DNA from: a virus
Strand: one strand, 5' to 3'
DNA length: 37,901 nucleotides
IMG/VR virus record: IMGVR_UViG_3300044625_000798
Coordinates: 1 to 37,901 of that record
The translations under genes were made by a program, and so were the position numbers. Under the pieces are notes generated by a model. The model was not told the origin of the DNA and did not search any database. It saw only the letters and a program-made list of their open reading frames with translations. This document shows, piece by piece, positions 6,464 through 15,140 of this stretch (position 1 is its first letter; every line of letters begins with the position of its first letter).

Positions 6464-6784
6464 TCAAGCAGTCGTCAGGTACTCGGCAATCCTGTCGCGG
6501 AGCTTCTCGTTCGTGTCCCGCAGATGCTCCAGATACGCCCGCCCGTTCTCCTCGCGGTCGGCCTCGGCGAACGTCATCCCCTGGAACCGCCCGTACTGGA
6601 AGCGGAACTCTGCCGTGCCGGTCTGCCGCGTTGCGGCGACCGGAACGGCCGCGGCCTCAACTCGCTCCAGCACCCCGCAGAACACGCACTGCACCACGTC
6701 CTCGCGGCCGACGTTCTCGACCCGCTCCCAGGTCGAGGCAGAGCAGCGATAGCAGCGGATGGTGGCGGGGTGGAGGTCGATCAC
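6464..6784 (-). CDS. Zinc-ribbon protein with ExoX-C-like tail
   Basis: The best start is GTG at 6784, in a GTGA overlap with the helicase stop. An upstream ATG would lie deep in the helicase gene. The 106-residue product has a CYRC...CVFC zinc-ribbon (first about 40 residues). It then has FQYGRFQGMTFAEADREENG and YLEHLRDTN, resembling the short putative DNA-binding module at the C-terminus of exonuclease-X-like proteins. Coupling to the UvrD-type helicase suggests an accessory DNA-binding factor for it. Confidence 0.6.
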   Translation of the reverse strand: MIDLHPATIRCYRCSASTWERVENVGREDVVQCVFCGVLERVEAAAVPVAATRQTGTAEFRFQYGRFQGMTFAEADREENGRAYLEHLRDTNEKLRDRIAEYLTTA

Positions 6785-8427
6785 AGCACCTCCATCCGCG
6801 GCACCGGCTTGCCGTGCCGCCCTTCGTTGATGACGTACAGATTCCGCCGTGCCCGCGTCACGCCGACGTAGGCGATCCGGCACTCCTCATCGTGCTGGGC
6901 TTGGCAATCGTCGCGGCCTTGCTCGACGCGGCGGCTGATCGTGGTCAGCAGGGCCACGTTGTCGGCCTCCATGCCCTTGACCGAGTGGATCGTGCCGACT
7001 CGGATTCGCGGGTTCGATGCCAGTTCCGTACCCCACCGCTCCGCGTGCCGCCGCCACTCCTCGCCGTGATCGACGAGGCCGCACCACTTGCCACTGCGAA
7101 TCTGCTCGACGAGCGGCGCAGTCGCGCCGACCTTCTCCAACTCGTTCGGGAAGATCACGTCCCACTCGTCGGCGTGCTTCTTCGCCCAGCCGGTCTTCAC
7201 GCCGCGAGCCAGCATCGGCTCCTTGGCGTTGTTCACGGTCGGCAACAATTCAACGGCACGCCCCCACTCGGCACCGCTGACCGGCTTGCCCTTCTCCAGC
7301 GAGTGCAGGGCGGCGAGCCCTTGCCCGCGAACCGTCACGCCGTCGGTCTGCTTGACCCAGCGAGCGGGCTTGCCGGCCGCATTGAGCGAGGCGTAGAGCC
7401 GGCTCGCCTCGTAGTTCGTGCGGGCGATGAACAGCCACTCCTCGTCGGGCCGCGCCGCCGCTATCGGCACCTCGGTCTCGGTGTCGAAGATGCGGCCCTC
7501 GTGATCGGCCGGAGCCACGCCACGGTCGAAGTAGCCACGATACATTCGCCGCAGGCACCGCTCGCCGAGGTCGAGGATCGGCTTCGGGCATCTGTAGGAC
7601 TTCGGCATCGTCTTTTCTTTCTCGGCAGGCCAGCCGAGGAAGCACTCGGCCGACGAGCCGGCGAAGCCGAAGATCGCCTGGAACGGATCGCCTACGACGT
7701 AGCACCACTTCACGCTCTCGGCAGACACGAGCCGCTTGCACGCCGCGTCAAGAAGAGGCGAGGCATCCTGCTGCTCGTCGAATAGCCACGCTGACACCGG
7801 GGGCAGTTCTCCCTCCGGCTCAACGCGGTAAACGCCTTCGGTCGTGCTGACCCGCAGCCCGGTGAACCGCAGCAGCAAGTCGGAGAAGTCGATGCGGTCC
7901 TCGATCCGCTTCGCCGACTCGTAGCGTTCGGCTATCCGAACAACCGCGGCGAAGTCTGGCACGTTGTCGTCGAGCGTCCGTGCTCGCCGTACCACCTCGT
8001 CGAGCGGCAGGAGCGTGTTGCGGGCGTGGTCCCAGACGTTGAGCGCCGCCCCTTCGTTGCCGCCGACGAATTTCTGCCGGCCCGTTTCCTCGTCGATGCT
8101 GGTCGAGACCTTCACGCCGAGGGCGTTGCTGATCCACTCGATGTCGGCGGTCCTGTCTCCGAGGAGTTGCCCCGGCCCGATGCCGAGGCACCGCTTCGCC
8201 GTCGAGTGGACGGTGCGGAACCACCCCTCGCCGTCGAGCATGGACGGCGCGACGTTCCACGCCGCCGCTGCCCGACCGACCGCCTCGGCCCGAGCCGCCC
8301 GCGTGAAGCTGGCGAACCCGAGCCGCAGCGGGTCGTTGCCCAGCTTGGGCAATGCCCCCTCCATGATCCGCAGGAGTTCGGTGGTCTTGCCGCTGCCAGC
8401 AGCTCCGATCAGTCGGGCGATCTGCAC
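6781..8427 (-). CDS. UvrD/Rep-type superfamily 1 DNA helicase
   Basis: A 548-residue protein starting with GTG at 8427 (AAAGG seven bases upstream). All main SF1A motifs are visible: Walker A GAAGSGKTT (8-16), motif II DEQQDAS (217-223), motif III GDPFQAIFGFAG (246-257), motif V TIHSVKGMEADN (479-490) and motif VI VGVTRARRNLY (521-531). It should be an ATP-driven 3'-5' helicase or translocase in phage replication or recombination. It is shorter than UvrD (about 720), with reduced 1B/2B insertions, as is usual in phages. The start codon lies immediately below control cassette C1. Confidence 0.93.
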   Translation of the reverse strand: MQIARLIGAAGSGKTTELLRIMEGALPKLGNDPLRLGFASFTRAARAEAVGRAAAAWNVAPSMLDGEGWFRTVHSTAKRCLGIGPGQLLGDRTADIEWISNALGVKVSTSIDEETGRQKFVGGNEGAALNVWDHARNTLLPLDEVVRRARTLDDNVPDFAAVVRIAERYESAKRIEDRIDFSDLLLRFTGLRVSTTEGVYRVEPEGELPPVSAWLFDEQQDASPLLDAACKRLVSAESVKWCYVVGDPFQAIFGFAGSSAECFLGWPAEKEKTMPKSYRCPKPILDLGERCLRRMYRGYFDRGVAPADHEGRIFDTETEVPIAAARPDEEWLFIARTNYEASRLYASLNAAGKPARWVKQTDGVTVRGQGLAALHSLEKGKPVSGAEWGRAVELLPTVNNAKEPMLARGVKTGWAKKHADEWDVIFPNELEKVGATAPLVEQIRSGKWCGLVDHGEEWRRHAERWGTELASNPRIRVGTIHSVKGMEADNVALLTTISRRVEQGRDDCQAQHDEECRIAYVGVTRARRNLYVINEGRHGKPVPRMEVL

Positions 8428-8430
8428 GGA

Positions 8431-8684
8431 ATGCCCTTTCTATATTTGGGCCTCAAAAAATCTCGCCGCCGACCAAAAAGTCCACGCCCACCCGTAAGCT
8501 GGGCAATCTGACTGCCCGAAAGTGACCAAACCGAGAAATAAGTCTCGTCACAAACCGTTTTCGCGGAGGTTTTCGCGGCACGTTTCGCCTCGTAAAAACA
8601 GCCACGGATCGCACCTTGCCGGGAAAACCGAGTACGCTCGAACAACTTTTTGGGCATGTGAAAAATCCCCATATACATAGGGAT
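8431..8684 (-). repeat. Control cassette C1 (paralogous to 18392-18613)
   Basis: The gap between the primase stop and the helicase start holds six blocks shared, in the same order and orientation, with cassette C2. Read on the minus strand these are TGTATATGGGGATTTTTCAC, CCAAAAAGTTG, ACTCGGTTTTCCCGGCA, CGCGAAAACCTCCGCGAAAA followed by CGGTTTGTG, CGTGGACTTTTTG, and AGGCCCAAATATAGAAAGGG. The first block is the end of an intrinsic terminator. The last is A/T-rich and sits just above the helicase ribosome binding site, so it may hold its promoter, although no good -35 is visible. See findings. Confidence 0.75.
8661..8684 (-). terminator. Intrinsic terminator after the primase gene
   Basis: On the minus strand ATCCC pairs with GGGAT around a roughly 10-base A/T-rich loop and is followed directly by TTTT. 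It starts at the primase stop codon and is the first block of cassette C1. The equivalent in C2 has TCCCC paired with GGGGA before TTTTTC, so the hairpin is kept although its left arm differs. Confidence 0.6.
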
Positions 8685-10423
8685 CACTCGGAGTCCGTCG
8701 GGCCGACCGTCGGCGGCGAGTCGTCCGTGGTCGCCAACTCCTCCAGCACCGCGAACTCCCTCCTAGACCACACCACGTACGATTTGCGGGCTCCTCCGAG
8801 GTGGCGGTACTCCATGTGCCTAAAATCCTTATCGCCCTCCAGACGGGCAAGGAGACGCCTCTTGAGGGCAAGCCGCTCCCCGTCGTTCACCCGATGCTGC
8901 CGCTCGATGTCCTCCCAGACTTTTCCCCAGGCGAACCACAGCGTGCCGTCCTGCCGCCATGCGGCCCGTCCGGTCGGGTCAGGCACGTCATCGTCGCTGG
9001 GCTGCGACGCCTGCGAGAGCCTGTCGTAGAGCCAGCCGGCGAGCAGGACGTACCGCAGGCTGCTCGCTCCCGGCCACTCGTGCTCGACGTTCTCCAGCAG
9101 CTTCGCCTTCACTCCGCGGGCGGTGCGGGTCTTGGCGTTCTGGTCGCCCTGCTTGTTCTTGACCTTGTATCCGCCGTCCCAAATCTTCTTCCACTTCCCA
9201 GGCTCGTCGTCGAGCATCACCACGCCGGTCGCCGCCAGCACCGCCGCCGCGACCTTTGTGGCCGAGCGGTACTGATCGACCGAGAGCGAGACGTTGCCCG
9301 TCCCGTTGGCCGTCCACTGCCTCCAGGCCGGAACGTGGAGCCGGTATTCCAGCGGGTCGGAATGCACGACCGTGAGCCGCCACTCCCCCGGCCCCCACTC
9401 GGGATCGGCGTCAGGCACGATGGGCGTGAACGCCAGCCCGGTTTCGGTGAACACCCGCACCCAGCCGTTCGCCGCGTCGGGCTTGATCGGCTTGAGCTTC
9501 GCACACTCCCTGGCACTCGTGGCCTCGGCGTGGGCGATCGCCGCCGACTGATCCATGCCAGCCGCCCGCGTCTTGCGGACGTAGCCGATTGCAGAGCGGT
9601 AGATCGCCACCACCTCGGCATCGTCCATCGGCGGGCGGCACTGCACCGTGTTGAGCATCCGAATCTTCGCCAGCAAGTCCTGCTGCTCGGTCTGGTCATC
9701 GAGGTCTGGCCCGGCCCGAAACGCCTCGCGGACGGCGAACCGATACACCTCCTCATTCCGGCCGCCTTCCTTGATCGGCTCGTGGATCACCGCCCGTGCG
9801 GGCTTCCGGCCTGTGCCAATCCGCTGCCCCGTGCCGTCGTCGTTCCAGAGCAGGTTGACCAGCTTCTCGGGAAGGGGCTGGAGTTCCACATCGTCGGGAC
9901 TCATCCCCGGCACCCACTCGTAGAGCTTGCCGGTGTGATGCACTGATGGCGGAATGACCGACTGTGCGGCCGAGCCGCCGTTGCCGATCCGCACCTCGAT
10001 ACCGTTGACCTTCCTGACCGCCGTTGCGGGGAGCCCCTCGTCCCACCGAAACAGCCGGTGCGGCCCGCGGCCTGCCGTGTAGGTCGGCGTCCAGATTTCG
10101 CCGAGGCCGAGGGCGTTCCATGCCGCCTTCGCATCGTCGCCGTCGAGCTCCACGTCCACGACGCCCGACGCCGGCCCGAGCAGCAGGCCGATGTTGACCG
10201 GCGTGCCGCCGTCAAACCATGACAGGATTTCTTCCTCATCGCTCGTGGCGTGCAAATGCCACGCCTCTCCCTGCGGATGCTTGCCCGGCGTGCCGCAGTC
10301 TCGCCCCTTCCAGCATGTGCAGACTCCAGGCTCCCGCGAGCCGTAGAGTCGCACGATCTTCCAGCCGCGTGCGGCGTAGGTCGCTGCGAGCGCGGCGACT
10401 CCGTTCTGCGTGGTCATAGCCAT
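8684..10423 (-). CDS. Bifunctional DNA primase/polymerase (Prim-Pol) domain protein
   Basis: A 579-residue protein from the ATG at 10423 (GGAGGGAC just upstream). Residues 8-170 form a Prim-Pol domain: ALAATYAARGWKIVRLYG, the zinc-type insert CTCWKGRDCGTPGKHP (C35, C37, C43, H49), the catalytic acidic strand GVVDVELDGDDA (about 87-98), and SVIPPSVHHTGKLYEW (about 155-170). Residues about 215-280 match a primase C-terminal helical domain (RNEEVYRFAVREAF...PPMDDAEVVAIYRSA). The remaining 300 residues lack helicase motifs, so separate helicases encoded nearby must serve the replisome. The function is RNA/DNA primer synthesis at the phage origin. Confidence 0.88.
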   Translation of the reverse strand: MAMTTQNGVAALAATYAARGWKIVRLYGSREPGVCTCWKGRDCGTPGKHPQGEAWHLHATSDEEEILSWFDGGTPVNIGLLLGPASGVVDVELDGDDAKAAWNALGLGEIWTPTYTAGRGPHRLFRWDEGLPATAVRKVNGIEVRIGNGGSAAQSVIPPSVHHTGKLYEWVPGMSPDDVELQPLPEKLVNLLWNDDGTGQRIGTGRKPARAVIHEPIKEGGRNEEVYRFAVREAFRAGPDLDDQTEQQDLLAKIRMLNTVQCRPPMDDAEVVAIYRSAIGYVRKTRAAGMDQSAAIAHAEATSARECAKLKPIKPDAANGWVRVFTETGLAFTPIVPDADPEWGPGEWRLTVVHSDPLEYRLHVPAWRQWTANGTGNVSLSVDQYRSATKVAAAVLAATGVVMLDDEPGKWKKIWDGGYKVKNKQGDQNAKTRTARGVKAKLLENVEHEWPGASSLRYVLLAGWLYDRLSQASQPSDDDVPDPTGRAAWRQDGTLWFAWGKVWEDIERQHRVNDGERLALKRRLLARLEGDKDFRHMEYRHLGGARKSYVVWSRREFAVLEELATTDDSPPTVGPTDSE

Positions 10424-10452
10424 CGTCCCTCCGTGTGCGTGTGGTTTGAAGT

Positions 10453-10484
10453 GCCCCGCGCCGCGTCTCCACGCGGCGCGGGGC
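10453..10484. terminator. 14-bp GC hairpin between 10507 and 10423
   Basis: GCCCCGCGCCGCGT pairs perfectly with ACGCGGCGCGGGGC around a 4-base loop. It fills most of the 83-base gap upstream of the primase. It lacks a T-tract, so attenuation or transcript processing is more likely than full termination. Confidence 0.55.
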
Positions 10485-10506
10485 GAATCGACGAGCCGAT
10501 CCCTGA

Positions 10507-11271
10507 CTACGACGCATCCTGCGTCACGTCGAACTGCGTAGCGATCCGCGACAGCGGCTCGGTGTAAATCCGCCGCACGATCTCGCCTTCCTCCTTGCTG
10601 ATCGAGCCGACGAACTTCGGCACGATCTGCGAGTAGGGCTGGCCTCCCGCGTTCTCCACCCGGTCGAGCGTGAGGCTCACGATCGCCCGGTAGTGAGGCA
10701 CCGACAGCCGCTTCACGAACGGCGTCACGGTCTTCAGCGAACCGGGGCCAGCCGTGACCAGCAGCGGCCACGCCTCATCAGCACGGAGGATCGCCAGCAG
10801 TCGCGACTCCTTGCACCGCTTGCCGCGACCGGACTTGCTCGTGCCGTACTGGTTGTACGGCAGGCGAGTCCAGTCATAGGTGCGGTCACCCGTGCGGCAC
10901 GACTCCAGCACCTCGGCGTCGAGGTCGCCGATCTCGTCGTTGACCCTGACCGCAGTCATGAGGTCGTACGACACCAGCACCGGCGACGCCTTGCCCTGCG
11001 GCTCCTCGCTGCCCCACAACGTGCCACGCACGCCGTAGTAGACGAGCACGCCGTCGATCGACTTCGCCGACTGCTCGTTGTTGCCCGAGTCAGTCCAGCT
11101 CCACACCTTGCCGCCGCCTGCGGGCGTCGAGACGCGGGGGAGGTCGGACGCCAGCAGCGTCTCGCCCGGCCCCAGGTTTGCCATCAGCGCCTCCCGCACG
11201 TCCGAATCAGGACGCAGGGCGAGGAACTTGCTCTCGGACGCACCCGCAATCAACTCACCTGTCGGTGCCAT
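10507..11271 (-). CDS. Conserved phage replication/recombination-module protein
   Basis: A 254-residue protein from the ATG at 11271 (AAAGGAG seven bases upstream). It has the layout of a widespread phage family: LPRVSTPAGGGKVWSWTDSG (about 60-80), IDGVLVYYGVRGTLW, a ...YNQYGTSKSGRGKRCKESRL segment, LLVTAGPGSLKTVTPFVKRL, and YSQIVPKFVGSISKEE. In related phages the QYGS...GKACK segment follows paired cysteines that are mostly missing here. The family has no assigned activity known to me. Its constant place beside helicases and primase suggests single-strand DNA binding or annealing, but this is inference. Confidence 0.65.
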   Translation of the reverse strand: MAPTGELIAGASESKFLALRPDSDVREALMANLGPGETLLASDLPRVSTPAGGGKVWSWTDSGNNEQSAKSIDGVLVYYGVRGTLWGSEEPQGKASPVLVSYDLMTAVRVNDEIGDLDAEVLESCRTGDRTYDWTRLPYNQYGTSKSGRGKRCKESRLLAILRADEAWPLLVTAGPGSLKTVTPFVKRLSVPHYRAIVSLTLDRVENAGGQPYSQIVPKFVGSISKEEGEIVRRIYTEPLSRIATQFDVTQDAS

Positions 11272-11324
11272 GATGGCACTCCTTTCTGAAGGTAGGAAAC
11301 ATACCCGAACTATCAAACGCCAAG

Positions 11325-11768
11325 CTATACGCTCGCCTTGAACGTGCAGCGATCCGATGCCTCGTCGTAGTTCATCAGCACGCACTCGTACCGATTGGAA
11401 ACAGAGAACAGCGTGGCCGCGTCCTTCTCTCCGCAGGTGAAATACGCCCGAGCGTCAGATTCGTTGCCATTACTGGCTGCCAGCAACTTCACGCCAATCG
11501 TCTCTGGCACGCGACGCACCACGAAGTAAACGTCGCCTCGGTAATGCTCGCACTCAACGGCCACGCAGTCTCCTAGCCTCCAGCCCGTGGCACGCATCGT
11601 TTCGCTGTTGATGCGGATGCCGAACGAATTCAACCTGTGATTGTCACGCCTCGGCGAAACAAGCAACGCACACATCGCACGCGCACCGCTACCGGCTGCA
11701 CGGCGACCGAACGACAGCTTGAAACCGTTCACGACACCGTTTGCACTCTCTGCATGCAGGACGCTCAT
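11325..11768 (-). CDS. Unknown protein, possible AbrB-like fold
   Basis: A 147-residue protein from the ATG at 11768, which has AAAGGAGG eight bases upstream. It is basic and strand-rich. FGIRINSETMRATGWRLGD followed by CVAVECEHYRGDVYFVV has the strand-helix-strand rhythm (N-x-x-ATGWRLGD-x-V) of SpoVT/AbrB-type DNA-binding domains. The C-terminal third (AATLFSVSNRYECVLMNYDE) has no visible match. It lies between the coiled-coil protein and the conserved replication-module protein. The AbrB-like reading is tentative. Confidence 0.55.
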   Translation of the reverse strand: MSVLHAESANGVVNGFKLSFGRRAAGSGARAMCALLVSPRRDNHRLNSFGIRINSETMRATGWRLGDCVAVECEHYRGDVYFVVRRVPETIGVKLLAASNGNESDARAYFTCGEKDAATLFSVSNRYECVLMNYDEASDRCTFKASV

Positions 11769-11793
11769 AGCAGTCCCTCCTTTGGTAAGACAA

Positions 11794-12252
11794 TCAACCC
11801 AGTGTGCGATGCGACAGTCGCATCTCACGGAACTCACGAACCAGACCAGCGAACGGCGTGCCATCGGCGAGGGCAGCTTCGCCGCCCTCGCCGCCACGCT
11901 GCTCGATCAGCCACGACTTGAGCGTGGTGGTGTTCACCGCGATCAGGTCGTCCAGACCAGCCGCCTCTGCCGCCTCGACCACCGCCTCGCGGTTCTCGGT
12001 CGGCACAGACACGGAAAAGAACTCACGCACATACCACGACTTGCCGGCCGCCCGCACGCCGTCGAGGCCCGAAGCGGCAAGCTGCTCGACCGCCAGAGCC
12101 TCGGCATCCTTCAAGGCCGAGTTGACCTTCGATACTTCGGCCTCCAGCCGCTTTTTCTCAGCCTGCAACTCCGCGATCCGCTCCAGCATGGTTGAAAGCT
12201 GCACCGACTGCTGATGCTGCCCCGCGACTTCTTGATCGAATACTGAACTCAT
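11794..12252 (-). CDS. Coiled-coil phage protein
   Basis: A 152-residue protein whose ATG overlaps the SNF2 helicase stop (ATGA). An AAAGGAG lies eight bases upstream. Residues about 16-60 are a strong coiled coil (LERIAELQAEKKRLEAEV). A small mixed alpha/beta part follows with FFSVSVPTENREAVVEAAEA and LIAVNTTTLKSWLIEQ. This resembles phage proteins grouped with recombination functions (Gp157- or Gam-like arrangement), though motif matches are weak. The helicase coupling suggests an accessory role. Confidence 0.6.
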   Translation of the reverse strand: MSSVFDQEVAGQHQQSVQLSTMLERIAELQAEKKRLEAEVSKVNSALKDAEALAVEQLAASGLDGVRAAGKSWYVREFFSVSVPTENREAVVEAAEAAGLDDLIAVNTTTLKSWLIEQRGGEGGEAALADGTPFAGLVREFREMRLSHRTLG

Positions 12253-13664
12253 GCCACCGACTCCTTTCGCGGCGAAAGATTCCGCAGCACCGCCTCGATC
12301 ACCGATCGACGCTCCCGTAGTGCCGCATAGACTTGCTCGTCCACCGTTCCCGGTGCGACGAGGTGGTAGTACCTCACGCACCGCGTCTGCCCAGGTCGCC
12401 TCAGCCGGGCCAGACTCTGCTCGTAGTCGCCGAGGCTAAAGCCAAGGCTGTAGTAAAAAGCGTATGCGGCCCGCGAGAGGTCAATTCCCACGCCGCCGGA
12501 TTGAATCTGCACGCCGAGGATCGTCGCATCGCCGGCCTGCCATCGCTCAAGGTCTTTGCGGTCGCCCGACACCTCCGCGTATTCGCGGCCGAGCGTTCGT
12601 GCCGCGGCCTGCACGTCGTCAAGGTCGCTCCGAAACCGGCAGAACACGACCACCGGCTCGGTCACCGCGAGGTCGTCGAGCCGATCCTCCAGCACTTGCC
12701 GCTTCGTCGGCGTGCCGTCGATCAAAACGCACCCCAGTTCGTCGGTGCGGGCGTATCCGCCGGTCGCCTGTTGCAGTCGCAGGAGTTTCGTGAGCGCGTT
12801 CGACACCGTGACCGTGCCAGCCTCGATCTCTGCCGTCATCTCCTTTTCTAGCTGGCGGTAGAAACGCAGCGTGGCAGGAGACAGCGGCACCGGAATCGTG
12901 TCGTGAAGCGCCTCGGGCAAGTCCAGCACCTCGTCAGCGGTGACCCGCCACGAGTGGGCGTCGAGCTTCGCGGCAAGTTCGTCTTGATTCCGCCACTTCT
13001 TGACCTTGCTGGGGAAGCGTGCGTCGCACTCTGCGTAGCGTGCCCGCATCCGCGTGTAACTCGATCCAAAGACTTGCTGGTCGAGGAACCGAAACTGCCC
13101 GTAGAGGTCGAGTGGCGAGTGCGGCATCGGCGTGCCGGTAAGACACAACCGTTTTGCGTGCTCCTGCTTTGCTGCCAGCCGCGCCAGCCAGCGGCTTGCC
13201 TTGCCACCCGGTGCCTTGATCCGGTGCGACTCGTCGAGAACGATGGCCGACCACTTCGTTGACTCGATGACCTTCCCCAGTTCGCCGCGCCACACGCTGT
13301 CGTAGTTGACGACCACGACCAGCGTGCGACCGCCCGCCGTCGCGAGTGCCTGCCGCAGCCGCTCGGCCCGTTGTGCCGATGTTCCGGTGTGGATCAGCAA
13401 GACGCCGAGCATCTTGCTCACGGCCAGCAGCCCGAGGGCGAGCAGGGCCGTGAGCGTCTTGCCGCAGCCCATATCAAGGGCGAGCAGGGCCGCGTGCCTC
13501 GCCGCCGCCCACGCTGCGGCCTCGCTCTGGTGACGCCACGGTTGAAAGTCGCCACGGGCCGCACCGGCCACGACCTTCTCCCACGCTGGCGCGACTGCCT
13601 GCGGGCAGACGACGAGCACGTGCGGACGCATCCGCATCCGATCGAACGAGTCATGCCACGCCAC
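12249..13664 (-). CDS. SNF2-type superfamily 2 helicase/ATPase
   Basis: A 471-residue protein starting at GTG 13664, with AGGAGG six bases upstream. The start overlaps the preceding gene by 14 bases. Motifs are Walker A DMGCGKT (64-70), DEAH-equivalent DESH (144-147), motif III LTGTP (175-179), motif V QSGGVGIDL (388-396) and motif VI QSLARLRRPGQ (416-426). This is the compact phage version of the SNF2/SWI2 group, expected to translocate on double-stranded DNA and to help replication or recombination. FQPWRHQSEAA near residue 40 is the Q-motif-like entry of the ATPase domain. Confidence 0.92.
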   Translation of the reverse strand: MAWHDSFDRMRMRPHVLVVCPQAVAPAWEKVVAGAARGDFQPWRHQSEAAAWAAARHAALLALDMGCGKTLTALLALGLLAVSKMLGVLLIHTGTSAQRAERLRQALATAGGRTLVVVVNYDSVWRGELGKVIESTKWSAIVLDESHRIKAPGGKASRWLARLAAKQEHAKRLCLTGTPMPHSPLDLYGQFRFLDQQVFGSSYTRMRARYAECDARFPSKVKKWRNQDELAAKLDAHSWRVTADEVLDLPEALHDTIPVPLSPATLRFYRQLEKEMTAEIEAGTVTVSNALTKLLRLQQATGGYARTDELGCVLIDGTPTKRQVLEDRLDDLAVTEPVVVFCRFRSDLDDVQAAARTLGREYAEVSGDRKDLERWQAGDATILGVQIQSGGVGIDLSRAAYAFYYSLGFSLGDYEQSLARLRRPGQTRCVRYYHLVAPGTVDEQVYAALRERRSVIEAVLRNLSPRKESVA

Positions 13665-13950
13665 GGGTCACCTCCTCGGTCGTGAGGTCGACGTGCAGAA
13701 TCTCGTCAGCCAGCGAGTCGGCCTTGGCCTGCGCCGCCCCAATCAACCGCACGATCTCGGCGTGAGCGTCACGCATCGCCGCGGCCTTCGTGTCCCGCCA
13801 GCCGGCCGACACCGGCTCCAAAGCAGCGCCGCGGGAAACCATGTCCTGGCCGTCCACGACAATTCCGCTGACTGTCGCTTCCATGAGGTAGTAGTCGCCG
13901 GGATAGCCCGCGAAAACGTATGACCGCCAAACCCGCGTTCCCTTGTCCAT
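13651..13950 (-). CDS. Small protein of unknown function
   Basis: A 99-residue protein from the ATG at 13950 (AAGGAG eight bases upstream). It has a strand-rich first half (WRSYVFAGYPGDYYLMEATV, GIVVDGQ) and a helical, charged second half (KAAAMRDAHAEIVRLIGAA). It directly precedes and overlaps the SNF2 helicase and is preceded by a strong hairpin, so it may begin a separate transcript segment. No domain is recognised. Confidence 0.6.
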   Translation of the reverse strand: MDKGTRVWRSYVFAGYPGDYYLMEATVSGIVVDGQDMVSRGAALEPVSAGWRDTKAAAMRDAHAEIVRLIGAAQAKADSLADEILHVDLTTEEVTRGVA

Positions 13951-13988
13951 CGCTCGTGCTCCTTGCCGTTCGTTTTTGAATAGAGAAA

Positions 13989-14027
13989 CCGGGGCGGGCG
14001 GGAGAACGGAGGAACCGCCCGCCCCGG
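13989..14027. terminator. 13-bp perfect hairpin after the DUF932 gene
   Basis: CCGGGGCGGGCGG pairs perfectly with CCGCCCGCCCCGG, loop 13 bases. On the minus strand it is followed by a pyrimidine-rich TTTCTCTATTC. It lies in the 109-base gap between DUF932 (stop at 14060) and the 99-residue gene, and is the best candidate for a partial terminator inside the early transcript. Confidence 0.55.
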
Positions 14028-14059
14028 CGAGCCGCCTTTCGGCAGCGTCTGGCGGGGGA

Positions 14060-15064
14060 CTAGACCGCCATCTCGACCGCACTGGCCCAAGCCCGCTCCT
14101 TGAAAGAGTGAGCCGAGCCGAACAACACACTGCGGAACTTCCGCTCCGCACGAACATCGCCCCGGCCCGTCACGCGGAGTTCGTGGTCGGCCCACTCACT
14201 CGCGGCGTTGTAGGCCGTCCAGACGTTGGCACCGTGCCCGCCCTCGTTCGTCGGCATCGCGAAGCGATCCCAGAGGGCCGTCAGCACCTTGCCGCGACTC
14301 CGGTCGCCGCGACCGGCCACCAGACCACCGAAGTAGTCGCTGACCTCTTGCGTCGAAACCGTCTTCGCCATCATCTGCCGCGCCGCGAGGCCGAAGCCCT
14401 CGTGAGCGTTGTTGATCACCCCCAGGCACTCGCGGGCCTTCTCCACGCGGCGGCTCAATCCGCCGCTGGTATGGAACAACTTGAGCCCGAGCGGCAGGCC
14501 GTCGGCGTTCCTGGCCTTGTCGGCCATGCCGATGGCGAGTCGCAGCGTGTTCGCACAGACCACCCGTACCGAAGTCGGAAACAACCGCACGGCCCCGGTG
14601 CCGTCGTGGCTGTTGGTGATCAAGACGTACTTCTCCAACACATCGCGGTCGGTGACTTCGACGTGGCCCGGCATCTTGGCCAGCATCCAGACCTTGCGGC
14701 CGCCGCGAAGCGATCCGCAGGTGTGCCAGATAGCAAGCGGCTCGTCACCGCCGATCACCTCGTCCATCCACGCGAAGGCGTCGCGGTTCTGGAGCGGCTG
14801 ATACCGCAGCCCCACCGCACCGAGAGCCTTGCCCGTGTCCGTCCGCATCGTGGCCCGATGCGTGTCGATGGGCTGATGCGAGCCGTCAGGCATGATCGCC
14901 GCGAGGTCGGTCAGGGCGACCGTCCAATCGAGCCCCGCGATCCGCAGGGCGTCGGCCGAGGTCTGTGCCTCGCTGACCACCGTGCCGAACCCGTGCCACG
15001 CTGGCTTGTAGGCGAACATCGCCGAACCGGCAGCCTGCGTCGTGAAGTCAATTTCGTGAGCCAT
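14060..15064 (-). CDS. DUF932 phage/plasmid protein
   Basis: A 334-residue protein. PAWHGFGTVVSEAQTSADAL near residue 22 is the hallmark PAWHGLG motif of the phage/plasmid-like DUF932 family (TIGR03299 type). LRYQPLQNRDAFAWMDEVIG and VRVVCANTLRLAIG lie in their usual order. A CGGAGG site precedes the ATG. The length is typical. The molecular function of the family is unknown. It recurs in phages and plasmids in early regions next to replication genes, as here. The stretch before it (15065-15140) carries a hairpin and a conserved linker. Confidence 0.85.
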   Translation of the reverse strand: MAHEIDFTTQAAGSAMFAYKPAWHGFGTVVSEAQTSADALRIAGLDWTVALTDLAAIMPDGSHQPIDTHRATMRTDTGKALGAVGLRYQPLQNRDAFAWMDEVIGGDEPLAIWHTCGSLRGGRKVWMLAKMPGHVEVTDRDVLEKYVLITNSHDGTGAVRLFPTSVRVVCANTLRLAIGMADKARNADGLPLGLKLFHTSGGLSRRVEKARECLGVINNAHEGFGLAARQMMAKTVSTQEVSDYFGGLVAGRGDRSRGKVLTALWDRFAMPTNEGGHGANVWTAYNAASEWADHELRVTGRGDVRAERKFRSVLFGSAHSFKERAWASAVEMAV

Positions 15065-15106
15065 ATCAGAATCCTCCGTAGTCAGGAAACCTAAACAATC
15101 AGTCCA

Positions 15107-15133
15107 GCGGCACGGCCAACGCGACCGTGCCGC
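15107..15133. terminator. GC hairpin between 15141 and 15064
   Basis: GCGGCACGG pairs with CCGTGCCGC (9 bp, 9-base loop). It is flanked on the minus strand by the stop of the 66-residue gene and a TGATTGTTTAGG linker before the DUF932 ribosome binding site. There is no T-tract. Confidence 0.45.
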
Positions 15134-15140
15134 AAGTCAG

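Noticed and set aside
6421-7785. 454-residue plus-strand frame opposite the UvrD-type helicase
   Set aside because: Arg/Pro/Ala-rich composition typical of GC-rich antisense frames. The minus strand encodes all helicase motifs.
8409-8687. A 92-residue minus-strand frame covering cassette C1
   Set aside because: It has no ribosome binding site, overlaps the helicase start, and the equivalent frame in C2 is broken by a stop early on. The shared blocks are conserved as DNA, including all third positions.
13943-15094. 383-residue plus-strand frame opposite DUF932
   Set aside because: Antisense shadow of a clear DUF932 gene, with biased composition and no start signal.
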